From assembly GCF_001676705.1 (NCBI RefSeq), contig NZ_CP016170.1, positions 930,001-994,000 on the forward strand: a DNA stretch of 64,000 nt, read 5' to 3'. A program made the position numbers and the translations under genes. Shown piece by piece: positions 17,107 to 26,585 of this stretch. How positions within the stretch are numbered: position 1 is the first letter of the stretch; the number at the start of each line of letters is the position of its first letter. The notes beneath the pieces were generated by a model that had not been told where the DNA came from, searched no databases, and saw nothing but the letters and a program-made list of their open reading frames with translations. The DNA is from Bordetella bronchialis (GTDB lineage: Bacteria; Pseudomonadota; Gammaproteobacteria; Burkholderiales; Burkholderiaceae_B).

Positions 17107-18348
17107 ATGCCAGATTCATTGAAACCGGATAACTCCCTGAGCGCCGCCGCCGCCGGCATGCGCGCCGCGACGCGCTCCGTCATGGCGCAATTCTTCGTCA
17201 ATGGCGCCGCCTTCGCGGCCTGGGGGGTGCAAATCCCCGACATCAAATCGCGTTTCGCCCTGTCGGACTTCGTGCTGTCCTTCGCCATGCTGACCGTGGC
17301 GTGCGGCGCCATCGTCGCCATGGGGCCCATCGCCCGCTGGGCCACGCGCGTCGGCAGTGCCCGTGCGCTGACCATCAGCGGCATCGTGTACGCGCTCGCC
17401 ACGGGGCTCATTCCCTGGATGCCCGATTTCGAAGTGCTCCTGGGCCTGCTGCTGGTGCTGGGCATGGCGATGGGCGGGTTCGATGTCGCCATGAACGTGC
17501 AGGCCGCCGCCGTCGAAGAACGCGGCGCGCGGCCCATCATGTCCACCTTGCATGGAATGTTCAGCCTGGGCGGCATGGTGGGCGCCGGCCTGGGCGGACT
17601 GGCGGCGCTGGCCGGCCTGCCGACCTGGCTGTATGCCGCCGGCGTTGCCGCGCTGGCCCTGGCGGCGATCGCCTTCGGCACGCCCCATCTGCTGGCCGAC
17701 GCGCCCACGGCGGGCGAGGCGCCCCCGGCGCGCCGCGGCCGTGGGTCCGCCATGCTATGGATACTGGGCCTGTTCGCGTTCCTGGGGCTGATCTGCGAGG
17801 GCGCGATGTACGACTGGGCCAGCGTCTACCTGCGCGATGTGGCGCAGGCGGCGCCGCAGCTGGCCAGCTACGGCTATGCCGCGTTCTCGACCGGCATGGC
17901 CTGCGGACGCTTCGCCGCCGACCCGCTGCGCCGCCGCTTCGGGGACGGCGCGACCTTGAGCGCCAGCGCATGGCTGGGCTTTGCCGGCATCGCGCTGGCC
18001 GTATGCCTGCCGCAGCCGTCCTGGACGCTGGCGGGCTTCCTGGTGATGGGCCTGGGGGTGGCGAACCTGATGCCGCTTTTCTTTCTTGCCGCCGCCCGGC
18101 TGCCCGGCATGAGCCCCGCCGAAGGCATTGCCGCCATCGCGCGCTGCGCCTATGTAGGGATGCTGCTGGGGCCGGCCATCATCGGCGGCATCACGCACCG
18201 CGCCGACCTGCGTGCGGGGCTGGCGGTGGTGACGGCCATCATGGGCCTGATCGCCGCGGTGGGGATACGGCAGGTACGCCGCATCGGGCGGCAGAATAAA
18301 AGCCACGCCGATCCGCTCGCATCGGAACGAGCGGGCACCGCGGATTGA
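17107..18348 (+). CDS. MFS transporter, YbjJ-like
   Basis: A 413-residue major facilitator with about twelve membrane segments. It resembles the YbjJ group: an early FFVNGAAFAAWGVQIPDIK, then GGFDVAMNVQAAAVE and STLHGMFSLGGMVGA in the first half, and CEGAMYDWASVYLRD at the start of the second half. The ligand of this group is unknown; sugars are usually proposed. No strong ribosome-binding site precedes the ATG. It converges with the SDR gene ending at 18382. Confidence 0.9.
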   Translation: MPDSLKPDNSLSAAAAGMRAATRSVMAQFFVNGAAFAAWGVQIPDIKSRFALSDFVLSFAMLTVACGAIVAMGPIARWATRVGSARALTISGIVYALATGLIPWMPDFEVLLGLLLVLGMAMGGFDVAMNVQAAAVEERGARPIMSTLHGMFSLGGMVGAGLGGLAALAGLPTWLYAAGVAALALAAIAFGTPHLLADAPTAGEAPPARRGRGSAMLWILGLFAFLGLICEGAMYDWASVYLRDVAQAAPQLASYGYAAFSTGMACGRFAADPLRRRFGDGATLSASAWLGFAGIALAVCLPQPSWTLAGFLVMGLGVANLMPLFFLAAARLPGMSPAEGIAAIARCAYVGMLLGPAIIGGITHRADLRAGLAVVTAIMGLIAAVGIRQVRRIGRQNKSHADPLASERAGTAD

Positions 18349-18381
18349 ATCAGGCTTGACGGCGGCGCATGCGCGTACCGT

Positions 18382-19260
18382 TCAGGGCTGCTGCGCCAGC
18401 GCCTTCGCCAGTTCGTGTTTCGCCTGGTCCCAGCCGGACGCGGGCGTCACCTGGTCCGCCTGCTCCTGGACCTGGGCCAGGCGGCCGGGCAGGGTGCCGG
18501 CGGGATCCTCTTCATCGTCGATATGGATGCCCTGGGTCATGGTGATGTGCGCGGCCTCGAAACTGCCGCCGCCCGCCAGCAGGATCATGCGGCTGGGCGC
18601 GTCCTCTCCCACCAGCGCCAGCAGCCCGGGGCTGACGCGCTCCGGCGTCAGCACGGTTTCCGCTTCCGGCGGCAGCAGGCCTTCGGTCATCGCCGTGATG
18701 GCGCTGGGCGCCAGGCAGTTGACGCGGATATTGCGGTTGGCGCCTTCCAGCGCCAGCGTCTGCATCAGCCCGACCAGCGCCATCTTGGCGGCCCCATAGT
18801 TGGACTGCCCGAAATTCCCGTACAGGCCGGATGACGAGGTGGTCATCACGATGCGGCCGTAGTGTTGCGCCCGCATGCCTTCCCATACCGCCTTGGTGGC
18901 GTTGACGGCGCCCATGACGTGCACGTCCAGCACCAGGCGGAATTCGTCCAGCGACATCTTGGCGAAGGTGCGGTCGCGCAGGATGCCGGCGTTGTTCACC
19001 AGGATGTCGACCCGGCCGAACTGCGCCACGGCCAGCGCCGCCATGGCTTGCATCTCTTCGTAGCGGGTGACGTTGCCGGCATGGGCGATCGCCTGTCCGC
19101 CGGCACGGCGGATTTCCTCGGCGACGGCATGCGCCGAATCGCCCAGGTCGTTGACCACCACGCGCGCGCCGTGGCGCGCCAGCTCCCGCGCGTGCGCGCG
19201 CCCCAGTCCGCCGCCCGCGCCCGTGACGATGGCGACGCGCTCGTTCAATGCACCTGGCAT
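18382..19260 (-). CDS. SDR family dehydrogenase (3-hydroxyacyl-CoA dehydrogenase-like)
   Basis: NAD(P)-dependent short-chain dehydrogenase of 292 residues, longer than usual because of a C-terminal extension of about 50 residues. The cofactor motif TGAGGGLGRAHA (14-25), NNAG, the SSS/YGAAK catalytic pair and the post-catalytic loop are intact. The N-terminus (GGGLGRAHARELARHGARVVVNDLG) resembles the dehydrogenase domain of peroxisomal multifunctional enzyme 2. It follows the thiolase gene at the end of the operon, so it probably oxidises a 3-hydroxyacyl-CoA before thiolysis. Confidence 0.88.
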   Translation of the reverse strand: MPGALNERVAIVTGAGGGLGRAHARELARHGARVVVNDLGDSAHAVAEEIRRAGGQAIAHAGNVTRYEEMQAMAALAVAQFGRVDILVNNAGILRDRTFAKMSLDEFRLVLDVHVMGAVNATKAVWEGMRAQHYGRIVMTTSSSGLYGNFGQSNYGAAKMALVGLMQTLALEGANRNIRVNCLAPSAITAMTEGLLPPEAETVLTPERVSPGLLALVGEDAPSRMILLAGGGSFEAAHITMTQGIHIDDEEDPAGTLPGRLAQVQEQADQVTPASGWDQAKHELAKALAQQP

Positions 19261-19296
19261 GTCTTCCCCTTGGAATCGCTCATGGATCCGCCCCGG

Positions 19297-20481
19297 TCAG
19301 GCACGCTCGAAGATCGCCGCGATGCCTTGCCCGCCGCCGATGCACATGGTGACCAGCGCATAGCGGCCGCCGATGCGCTGGAGTTCGTAAAGCGCCTTGG
19401 TGGCGATGATGGCGCCGGTGGCGCCGATCGGGTGGCCCAATGAGATGCCCGAACCGTTGGGGTTGACTTTCTCCGGATCGAAATCCAGCTCGCGCATGAC
19501 CGCGCAGGCCTGCGCGGCGAAAGCTTCGTTCGATTCGATGACATCCATATCGGCGACCTTCAGCCCGGTGCGGGCCAGCACCGCGCGCGTGGCGGGGATG
19601 GGCCCCGTGCCCATGAGCGCCGGTTCGACGCCCGCATAGGCGTAGCCGGCCAGCCGGCCGATAGGCGTCAGCTTCTGCGCCTTGACGGCATCGGCGCTGG
19701 CCAGCACCAGGGCCGCCGCGCCGTCGTTGATACCGGAGGAATTACCCGCCGTGACCGTGCCGCCATCGCGCTTGAATGCCGGCTTCATCCCGGAAAGCAC
19801 TTCCAGCGTGGTGTCCGGCTTGACGTGTTCGTCCGTATCGAACCAGGTGTCGCCGCGGCGCGAGGAAATCTTCACCGGAACGATCTGTTCCTTGAAGCGG
19901 CCTTCGCGTATCGCCGCCGCCGCGCGCTGGTGGCTGGCCACGGCCAGCTCGTCCATCATGCGGCGCGTAATGCCGAAGCGCTCGGCCACGTTCTCCGCCG
20001 TCATCCCCATGTGGATGCCATGGAAGGGGTCGTGCAGCGCGTTCAGCATCATGTCCAGCATGACGGTATCGCCCATGCGCGCGCCCCAGCGGTTGGACGG
20101 CGACAGGTAGCCGGCGCGCGACATGCATTCGGCGCCCGCGCCGACCGCGACCTCGCAGTCGCCGGCCGCGATGGCCTGCGCCGACGATACGATGGCCTGC
20201 AGGCCGGATCCGCACAGGCGGTTGATGTTGTAGGCGGACACGGCCCGCGGCAGGCCCGCGTCCAGCGCGGCGATGCGGCTCAGGTAGATGTCGCGCGGCT
20301 CGGTGGTGATGACCGTTCCCATGGAGACATGCCCGACGATTTCCGGCGCGACGCCGGCGCGGCTTACCGCCTCGCGCACCACGGTGGTGGCGAGTTCGGC
20401 GGGCGGCGTGTTCTTCAGCGTGCCGCCGAAGCCGCCGATGGCCGTGCGGACGGCGGAAACGACATAGACGTCTTTCTGCAT
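19297..20481 (-). CDS. Thiolase (acetyl-CoA C-acyltransferase)
   Basis: A full-length 394-residue thiolase that cleaves 3-ketoacyl-CoA or condenses acetyl-CoA. The nucleophile is C90 in NRLCGSGLQ, the catalytic histidine is H350 in GHPIGATG, and the second cysteine is C380 in CIGGGQG, all at standard positions. It lies between a DUF1254 gene and an SDR gene, downstream of an acyl-CoA synthetase, which fits a catabolic operon for a carboxylic acid. The acyl chain cannot be deduced. Confidence 0.93.
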   Translation of the reverse strand: MQKDVYVVSAVRTAIGGFGGTLKNTPPAELATTVVREAVSRAGVAPEIVGHVSMGTVITTEPRDIYLSRIAALDAGLPRAVSAYNINRLCGSGLQAIVSSAQAIAAGDCEVAVGAGAECMSRAGYLSPSNRWGARMGDTVMLDMMLNALHDPFHGIHMGMTAENVAERFGITRRMMDELAVASHQRAAAAIREGRFKEQIVPVKISSRRGDTWFDTDEHVKPDTTLEVLSGMKPAFKRDGGTVTAGNSSGINDGAAALVLASADAVKAQKLTPIGRLAGYAYAGVEPALMGTGPIPATRAVLARTGLKVADMDVIESNEAFAAQACAVMRELDFDPEKVNPNGSGISLGHPIGATGAIIATKALYELQRIGGRYALVTMCIGGGQGIAAIFERA

Positions 20482-20497
20482 TGCGGTCTCTCGTTGT

Positions 20498-21775
20498 TCA
20501 GGCCTGGCGGCGCACGGGGGGATAGGCGAAGCTGCCGTCCAGATGCGCCTTGCCGGGATGGTACAGGCGCAGCGTCAGGTAGAAACCTTCGCCGGCGGGC
20601 GAAGGCAGCCAGTTCTTGCCCGGGCCGGGGTCGTCCGCCTGTATGGCGATGCTCAGGCCGCCGTCGGCGTCCGGCTGCAAGCCCGGCGTGCGATCGCCGA
20701 TGGAGTGGCGGCCGATGGGGTTGGCCACCAGCAGGCAATCGCTGCGCCGGTATAGCGTGATGGACCAGAAGCAGCCGACGCGCGGCAGCCCGCCCGGCGG
20801 GAAGCGCAATACGTAGCGGTGTTCGCCGGTCAAGGCCTGCCCTTGTTCGTCGACCTCGGCCATGATGTACATCGCCTCGTCGATGCCCAGCGTGCCTATC
20901 CAGTTGCGCGCCACGCGGGCGCGCGTCAGGAAGTCGTCGCCGAAGCTGTCGCGCACGCTCACGGCGGTGGTCCAGCCGCCGCCAAGTTCCGAAGCCCGGG
21001 CCACGTCTCGAAGATCCGTATAAACCTGGGTCAAGGCGTCTTGCAGTACGTCGGCCGCCAAGGGCCATGCGGGCAGGGGATGGGCGGAGGGATTGCGGGC
21101 CAGCATAATGTCCAGCACGCGCAGGTATTCCTCCGCGCCCGGGACGCCGGCGCCGCGGTCGTCGATCAGCGTATCGATGCGCGACAGGGCCGGCGAGCCG
21201 TCCGGACGCAGAAGGGCGAAGCGGTCCTGCAGCGCGTGGACTTCGGCCAGGTCGCGCGCGGTCGCATCGACCAGGATGCGGCCGATCACCCAGACGTCGT
21301 CGCTGGGCGCGGCGATGCGATGCATGCCGGCGGGGACTTCGCCTTGCCAGCGCGGGCCATGGACGAACAGCCGCTGCGCGTCGCCGCCGGTGGCGCGGCG
21401 GCCGGCATAGGCCCAGGGGTTGGTCCAGGCATCCAGGAAACCCAGTACCCAGTAGCGGCTGCCCATGGCCGGGACATCGATCACCACCGGCCCGTCGGCG
21501 AGATCCAGCCAGGCATTGGTGAACAGCGTGTCGTTGTTCGGGGTGACGACTTCCTTGTCTTCCGGGCCGCGCAGGCGCCGGGTATGGGTGAACTGGTTCA
21601 GCCAGCGCATGCGCGAGCCGGGGTTGTCGCCGGCGAACCCCTGCACGGGATGCTTGCGTGCCGTGTTCGCGGCGCGCATGCGCGCCATCTCGAACAGGGG
21701 CAGGGTCATGAGTACGGTTTGGCGCGCGGAGGCGTCGCTCGCGGTGTGGGCCATAGGGGTTGTCGTGGCTGTCAT
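20498..21775 (-). CDS. DUF1254/DUF1214 domain protein
   Basis: A 425-residue protein with the DUF1254 domain first (EVVTPNNDTLFTNAWLDL, VIDVPAMGSRYWVLGFLDAW) and the DUF1214 domain at the C-terminus (FPPGGLPRVGCFWSITLYR, then GKNWLPSPAGEGFYLTLRLYHP). The family is widespread and of unproven function. Many members have signal peptides; none is clear here. The ATG at 21775 overlaps the upstream synthetase stop by four bases, so it is co-translated with it. Its presence in an acyl-CoA operon is unusual. Confidence 0.9.
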   Translation of the reverse strand: MTATTTPMAHTASDASARQTVLMTLPLFEMARMRAANTARKHPVQGFAGDNPGSRMRWLNQFTHTRRLRGPEDKEVVTPNNDTLFTNAWLDLADGPVVIDVPAMGSRYWVLGFLDAWTNPWAYAGRRATGGDAQRLFVHGPRWQGEVPAGMHRIAAPSDDVWVIGRILVDATARDLAEVHALQDRFALLRPDGSPALSRIDTLIDDRGAGVPGAEEYLRVLDIMLARNPSAHPLPAWPLAADVLQDALTQVYTDLRDVARASELGGGWTTAVSVRDSFGDDFLTRARVARNWIGTLGIDEAMYIMAEVDEQGQALTGEHRYVLRFPPGGLPRVGCFWSITLYRRSDCLLVANPIGRHSIGDRTPGLQPDADGGLSIAIQADDPGPGKNWLPSPAGEGFYLTLRLYHPGKAHLDGSFAYPPVRRQA

Positions 21776-23925
21776 GGCGTCCTGGTCGTCGGGGAAGTCG
21801 GAAGATCGGTCGGCGCCGTCAGCAGCACGGCGTCCAGCGCCTGCGCGCCCTGGCCCTGGGGCAGGACGACGAAGGGATTCAGCTCCACCGATTCCAGCGT
21901 GTCGCCGGCCGCCAATGCGAACGCGGACAGGCGCACGATGGCCTGGGCCAGTGCGTCCACGTCCGCGGGCGGCGCGCCCCGGAAGCCGCGCAGCAGGCGG
22001 GAGGTTTTCAGTTCGTCGATCATCTCCCGGGCCTGGGCGATGTCCACGGGGGCCAGGCGGAAACTCACGTCGCCCATGATCTCCACGTTGACGCCGCCCG
22101 CTCCCAGCATGATGACCACGCCCAGTGCTGGATCGCGGCGCGCCCCCAGGATGCATTCCACACCGCCGCGGACCATGCGGGCGACCAGGACGCCATCCAC
22201 GCGCGCGGCCGGGGCCGCGTCGCGGGCGGCGGCCAGGATGCGGGCATGCACGGCGGCGGCCTCATCGGCATCGCGCACGTTCAGCACCACGCCGCCGATA
22301 TCGCTCTTGTGGGTGATGTCGGCCGACAGCACCTTCATCGCCACCGGGAAGCCCAGCGTTCGCGCGCCTGCCACGGCCTGCTCGCTGTCCCGCGCGCGCT
22401 GGAACGCGACGGTGGGTATGCCCCACGCCCCCAGCATTTCCATGGCGTCCGCCTCGTTGCAGGGACCGGGGCGCGGCGCCGGTCCGGCAGCCGGGTTCGC
22501 GGCAGTCCCATCGCCGCGCTCCATCGCAGGCGCCGGTTCACGCAGCCGCTGCCGCAGGAAGAAGTCCATCGCGGCCAGCACGCGGATCGCGCGGGCGGGA
22601 TCGGTAAAGCCCAGGCAGCCGGCCGCTTCCAGCGCCCGGCGCTGGGCGGCGTCGGCCAGCGTGCTGAAGATCACCAGCCGCCCGGGAAAGTCCCGCCGCA
22701 GGTCGCGCGCCAGCTGCTGCTGCAAGGCCTGCATCGCCGGCGTGGCGCCGAAGGCCGCCAGGAAAATCAGCAGGCTCCCATGGCCCGCTTCGCCCAGCAT
22801 CGCGCGCGCCGTCGCTTCCAGCAGCTCCGGTTCGGCCGTGACCTGGCCCGTGATATCGACCGGATTGTGGGTGGCGGCCAGGGGCACGCGCTTGCGTATC
22901 GTTGCTTGCGCGGCGGCCGGCAATTGCCGCACGTCCAGGCCCGCCTCTGCCGCGTCGTCGGCCATCATCACGCCCACGCCGCCCGACACCGTCAGCAGGC
23001 CGACCTGCGTATTGGGCGGCAGGCCCGCGACAGCCAGGCAGTGCGCGATATCGAAAAATTCCTCTATCGTGCGCGCGCGATAGGCGCCGTGCTGGCGGAA
23101 CAGCGCATCGAATACCGCGTCGTCGCCGGCCAGCGCGGCCGTGTGCGAGGCCGCCGTCATGGCGCCCAGCTCGGTCCGGCCGACCTTGACGGCCACCACC
23201 GGCTTGCCCGCCGCGCGTGCCAGGTCCAGGGCCTCGCGCAGCTTCGCGCCGTCGCGGCAGCCCTCCAGGTACGCCATGATCACGTGCGTGGCCGGATCGC
23301 GCGCCATCCAGGCGATGCAGTCGGCCACGCCGATATCCGATTCGTTCCCCGTCGTCACCCACGCCGACAGGCCCAGCCCGCGCTCGCGGGCCATGGCGTA
23401 GGCATAGGCGCCGAAGGCGCCGCTCTGGCTGACGATGCCGACATGGCCCGCCTGGTTCTCGCCCGTCGCGACGACAGGCGAGAAGGTCGCATATACCGAG
23501 CGCGCGACATTCATGAAGCCCAGGCAGTTCGGTCCCAGCACGCGTATGCCGGCCGCCCGGGCCTTGGCGGCGAATTCACGTTGCGCCTGCTCGCCTTCCT
23601 TGCCCATCTCGGCGAAGCCGGCCGAGAACATCACGATGTTCCGCACTTTGGCCGCGATGGCGTCGTCCAGGGCCGCCATCGCGCCGGAGGCGGGGATGGC
23701 GAAGATCGCCAGGTCGATGGGGCGACCCACGGCCGGCAAAGAGGCGTAGGCGCGCCGGCCCTCGATTTCATCGGCGCGGGCATTGATGGGATAGATCTCG
23801 CCGTCGTAACCGTGCTCGACCAGGTAGCGCACGGGCACGGCGCCGATCTTGCCGCGGTGGGTGGAGGCGCCGAGGATGGCGATGGATCGGGGCGACAGGA
23901 AGGAATCGAGGTCTGGCAGGCTCAT
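21772..23925 (-). CDS. Acyl-CoA synthetase, ADP-forming (acetate-CoA ligase family)
   Basis: A 717-residue fused-subunit NDP-forming acyl-CoA synthetase. It makes an acyl-CoA from acid, CoA and ATP through a phosphohistidine intermediate. The N-terminal CoA-binding domain (SPRSIAILGASTHRGKIG) is followed by a succinyl-CoA-ligase-like domain (GPNCLGFMNV, GIVSQSGAFGAYA). A C-terminal ATP-grasp half (from EADAMEMLGAWGIPTVAF, with FPVAMKVLSADITHKSDIGG) completes the enzyme. The ATG at 23925 gives the usual MSLPDLDSFLSPRSIA start; a longer frame from 23982 is less likely. It heads the four-gene operon. Confidence 0.9.
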   Translation of the reverse strand: MSLPDLDSFLSPRSIAILGASTHRGKIGAVPVRYLVEHGYDGEIYPINARADEIEGRRAYASLPAVGRPIDLAIFAIPASGAMAALDDAIAAKVRNIVMFSAGFAEMGKEGEQAQREFAAKARAAGIRVLGPNCLGFMNVARSVYATFSPVVATGENQAGHVGIVSQSGAFGAYAYAMARERGLGLSAWVTTGNESDIGVADCIAWMARDPATHVIMAYLEGCRDGAKLREALDLARAAGKPVVAVKVGRTELGAMTAASHTAALAGDDAVFDALFRQHGAYRARTIEEFFDIAHCLAVAGLPPNTQVGLLTVSGGVGVMMADDAAEAGLDVRQLPAAAQATIRKRVPLAATHNPVDITGQVTAEPELLEATARAMLGEAGHGSLLIFLAAFGATPAMQALQQQLARDLRRDFPGRLVIFSTLADAAQRRALEAAGCLGFTDPARAIRVLAAMDFFLRQRLREPAPAMERGDGTAANPAAGPAPRPGPCNEADAMEMLGAWGIPTVAFQRARDSEQAVAGARTLGFPVAMKVLSADITHKSDIGGVVLNVRDADEAAAVHARILAAARDAAPAARVDGVLVARMVRGGVECILGARRDPALGVVIMLGAGGVNVEIMGDVSFRLAPVDIAQAREMIDELKTSRLLRGFRGAPPADVDALAQAIVRLSAFALAAGDTLESVELNPFVVLPQGQGAQALDAVLLTAPTDLPTSPTTRTP

Positions 23926-24030
23926 GGATACTCGGGCGTATGCCGGGGCCTGCGCGCCGCGGGATGCCTCGGCGATCGGCATTCTTGGCCCCGGAGACCG
24001 GTCAAGATACCCGCGGCCGTCTTATCGGGC

Positions 24031-24051
24031 AAACTGAGATTTCCGAAGTTT
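24031..24051. promoter_or_regulatory. LysR-type inverted repeat upstream of the acyl-CoA synthetase operon
   Basis: AAACT-N11-AGTTT fits the T-N11-A rule for LysR binding sites. It lies in an AT-rich stretch about 105 bases before the synthetase start. CTTAT and ATAAG (24021-24025 and 24054-24058) flank it as a second pair. The LysR product of 24212-25138 is the obvious candidate to bind here. Confidence 0.45.
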
Positions 24052-24211
24052 CTATAAGATAAGCCTATTAATCCAGCCGCGCCATCGTCCACGGGCGCCA
24101 GCGCCTGTCGTTTCCCCCGGGTGCCTGCTTGCGGCCGGGGCCTGGGCGCTTTCCATGTCCGCGGCAGCGTCATGCGCTCGCCCGCCGCGCCGTTCCTCCG
24201 TGCCTGATGGC

Positions 24212-25138
24212 CTACCGCGATGCCGGCGTGGCGCCGTGGTCGTCGCCCCAGCCGCGCGCCGCCTCCAGCGTGAAATCCAGGAACCGCTCCACCGCCGGCG
24301 ACAGCGCGCTGCGCGGCCGCACGAAAATGGCGACCCGCCACGTGACGGTCGGCTGCCGGATGGGCCGGAACGCCAATCCGAACCCCTCCACCAGCGCGCG
24401 GGCCATGGAAGGACAGATGACATAGCCCGGGCGGACGCGCAGCAGCGACAGGGCGGTGTTCACGCGGTGCACCGGCAGTATGTCCCGGGGGTGGTTGCGC
24501 GGCGGCAGCTTGCTCAGCACGTTCACCGCCAGGTTGGGCATGTAGTTGATCAGCGGACGCTCCCGAAGGGACTTCCACGTGACCGATTCCTGTGCCGCCA
24601 AGGGGTCGTCCGGCCGCAGCGCGGCCCAGAGCGGGTCGGCGCGGATGACGTGGGCTTCGATCGCCTCGTCCGTCAGCACGCCGGCCGGGCCGAAGCCGAT
24701 GTCGGCGCTGCCGTTGTGCAGATGCGCCAGGACCTGTTCGATGGGCACATCGTCGAAGCGGACTTCGATGCCGGGGTAGGCGTCCCCATAGTCTGAAATC
24801 AATTCCGGCAGCAGCGTGCAGGACAAGGGCTCGGGCGCCGCCACGCGGACCACGCCGCGGCGCAGCGCCTTCAGATTGCTGACGCCGGCCAGGGCCTCGT
24901 CCAGGTCCGCCAGTACGCGCCGCACCATGGGCTCGAAGGCGCTGCCCACCGCGGAAGCGCCCACGCTGCGCGTGTTGCGATCCAGCAGCCGCACGCCCAG
25001 CCGGCTTTCCAGTTCCTTGACCAGGCCGCTGAGCGCCGCCTGCGATAAATGCATGGTGTCGGCCGCTTCGGAAAAGCTGCCGCATTCCAGCACGGCCAGG
25101 AAGGCGCGCAACTGCCTGAGCGTGACCTCGATCGCCAT
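24212..25138 (-). CDS. LysR-family transcriptional regulator
   Basis: A 308-residue regulator, normal length. The N-terminal winged helix-turn-helix (TLRQLRAFLAVLECGSFSEA, then HLSQAALSGLVKELESRLG) is intact, followed by the effector domain. It lies upstream of the acyl-CoA synthetase operon on the same strand and is divergent from the Bug receptor gene at 25318. It may control both, linking acid uptake to its activation. The ATG at 25138 has weak spacing but is the only fitting start. Confidence 0.92.
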   Translation of the reverse strand: MAIEVTLRQLRAFLAVLECGSFSEAADTMHLSQAALSGLVKELESRLGVRLLDRNTRSVGASAVGSAFEPMVRRVLADLDEALAGVSNLKALRRGVVRVAAPEPLSCTLLPELISDYGDAYPGIEVRFDDVPIEQVLAHLHNGSADIGFGPAGVLTDEAIEAHVIRADPLWAALRPDDPLAAQESVTWKSLRERPLINYMPNLAVNVLSKLPPRNHPRDILPVHRVNTALSLLRVRPGYVICPSMARALVEGFGLAFRPIRQPTVTWRVAIFVRPRSALSPAVERFLDFTLEAARGWGDDHGATPASR

Positions 25139-25178
25139 GAATGCTCCTTTGCATGCCGCTGTCGCGGCGGCTTTTTCA

Positions 25179-25201
25179 ACTTATAACTTTAACCTTTAAG
25201 T
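25179..25201. promoter_or_regulatory. AT-rich inverted repeat in the LysR/Bug divergent promoter
   Basis: ACTTA-N13-TAAGT sits in the 179-base region between the divergent LysR and Bug genes, about 40 bases from the LysR start. It is a candidate autoregulatory LysR site. The surrounding AT-rich run (about 25171-25230) should contain both promoters. Confidence 0.4.
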
Positions 25202-25317
25202 CATCAAGAAAATGAAATTTGTCCTAATAGATGGCCGCCTCTATCATCGCGGCCATGCACGTCCCGGCTGCGTGGGCCAGGGACGGCGATTCCAATTCGA
25301 ACGATCGGGAGACATCC

Positions 25318-26298
25318 ATGAAAATCAGCCGTCGGGCGCTGCTGGGCACGGCCGCCGCGGGACTTTGCGCGGGATGGGCGCCGCGCGTATTGGCGCAGGC
25401 GGAGTGGCCGGCGCGCCCTGTCCGGATCATCTCGCCCTATGGCGTGGGCGGTCCCAACGATCTGTCGGCGCGCCTGTTCGCCGAATACCTGGGCCGCGGC
25501 CTGGGCCAGTCTTTCATCGTGGAGAACAAGGCCGGGGCCGGCACCCGGCTGGGCAATGAATTCGTCGCCCACGCACCGGCCGACGGCTACACCATCCTGT
25601 ACGCGGCCGCGCCCTACTCCACGCTGGAAGCGCTGTACGGCAAGCTGGGCTACGACCCGCGCAAGGATCTGACGCCCATCGCCATGGCCGCGACGGTGCC
25701 GCTGTTCCTGGTGGTCAATGCGCAATCGCCGGCCAAGACCGCACAGGAGCTGATCGCTTACGGCAAGACCCTGCCCAACGGCCTGACCTTCGGCACGCCC
25801 GGCACCGGCTCGTTGCCGCACCTGGCGGCCGAGTTGTTCCTGCGGGATGCGGGCGTGAAGGGCCTGACGGTGCAATATCGAGGGGACGTTCCCGCCTACA
25901 CGGACCTGCTCGCCGGCCGTCTCGATGGCACGCTGACCGCCATCACCGCGGCCTTGCCGCATGTGCAGAGCGGCAGGCTGCGCGTGCTGGGCGTGGCGTC
26001 TACCGCGCGCAGCAAGATCTATCCCGACGCGCCCACCTTGAGCGAGCAAGGGCTGCCCAACGTGGTCGCTTCGGGCTGGTACGGCTTCATGGCGCCCGCC
26101 GGCACGCCAGCCGCCATCGTCGGCCGCCTCGACAAGGAGATCAACACCGCGCTGCGGGACGCGGATATCCAGCGCAAGCTGCTGGCCCAGGGCATGGAGC
26201 CCTATCCCGGCAGTGCCGCGGAGTTCCAGAAGTTCATCGACGCCGAAATGAAGAAGTGGGGCGAGGTGATCCAGAAGGCGGGCATCAAGGGCGAGTAA
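25318..26298 (+). CDS. Bug/TctC family periplasmic binding receptor
   Basis: A 326-residue periplasmic solute receptor of the Bug (tripartite tricarboxylate) family, which usually bind carboxylates. The signal has twin arginines (KISRRALLGTAAAG), so Tat export is possible, and ends near VLAQA. Family motifs include WPARPVRIISPYGVGGPNDL and the ADGYTILYA stretch. The ATG at 25318 follows GGGAG. No TctA/TctB membrane genes are adjacent. It is divergent from the LysR gene and next to a convergent tautomerase gene. Confidence 0.92.
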   Translation: MKISRRALLGTAAAGLCAGWAPRVLAQAEWPARPVRIISPYGVGGPNDLSARLFAEYLGRGLGQSFIVENKAGAGTRLGNEFVAHAPADGYTILYAAAPYSTLEALYGKLGYDPRKDLTPIAMAATVPLFLVVNAQSPAKTAQELIAYGKTLPNGLTFGTPGTGSLPHLAAELFLRDAGVKGLTVQYRGDVPAYTDLLAGRLDGTLTAITAALPHVQSGRLRVLGVASTARSKIYPDAPTLSEQGLPNVVASGWYGFMAPAGTPAAIVGRLDKEINTALRDADIQRKLLAQGMEPYPGSAAEFQKFIDAEMKKWGEVIQKAGIKGE

Positions 26299-26527
26299 GC
26301 GCCTGGCGCTGGCGCTCGCGGTATTCCTGCACCGGGACGCCGCCGACGCCCCAGTTTTCCATTTCGACTTCGTCGATCACCACGAAGGTGCTATTCAGCG
26401 GCTTGCCCATCACATCGAGCAGCAACTGGCTCACGCCCTGGATCAGCGCCGCCTTCTGTTCCGGCGTGGTGGCGCTGGCGCCCGGGGACGTGCCTTCGCG
26501 CGTCACTTTGATATTCACATAGGGCAT
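26285..26527 (-). CDS. 4-oxalocrotonate tautomerase family protein
   Basis: An 80-residue tautomerase-superfamily protein. After removal of Met the catalytic Pro-1 begins PYVNIKVTREG. The remainder (LIQGVSQLLLDVMGKP, then VVIDEVEMENWGVGG) matches the 4-OT fold and length. Such enzymes isomerise enol/keto acids in aromatic catabolism. Its 3' end overlaps that of the convergent Bug gene by 14 bases. The stop of the next upstream gene (27299-26586) lies 58 bases away, so it may be co-transcribed. Confidence 0.9.
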   Translation of the reverse strand: MPYVNIKVTREGTSPGASATTPEQKAALIQGVSQLLLDVMGKPLNSTFVVIDEVEMENWGVGGVPVQEYRERQRQALTRP

Positions 26528-26585
26528 GGTTTTCTCCTTGTGCGCGGCCCGTCCCGGTGGACGGGCCCTGGGCCGGTCGAGGGTA

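Noticed and set aside
20819..24057. Long plus-strand frames (754 and 765 codons) opposite the acyl-CoA synthetase and DUF1254 genes
   Set aside because: They are antisense shadows with shadow-like composition; the minus-strand genes carry clear family motifs.
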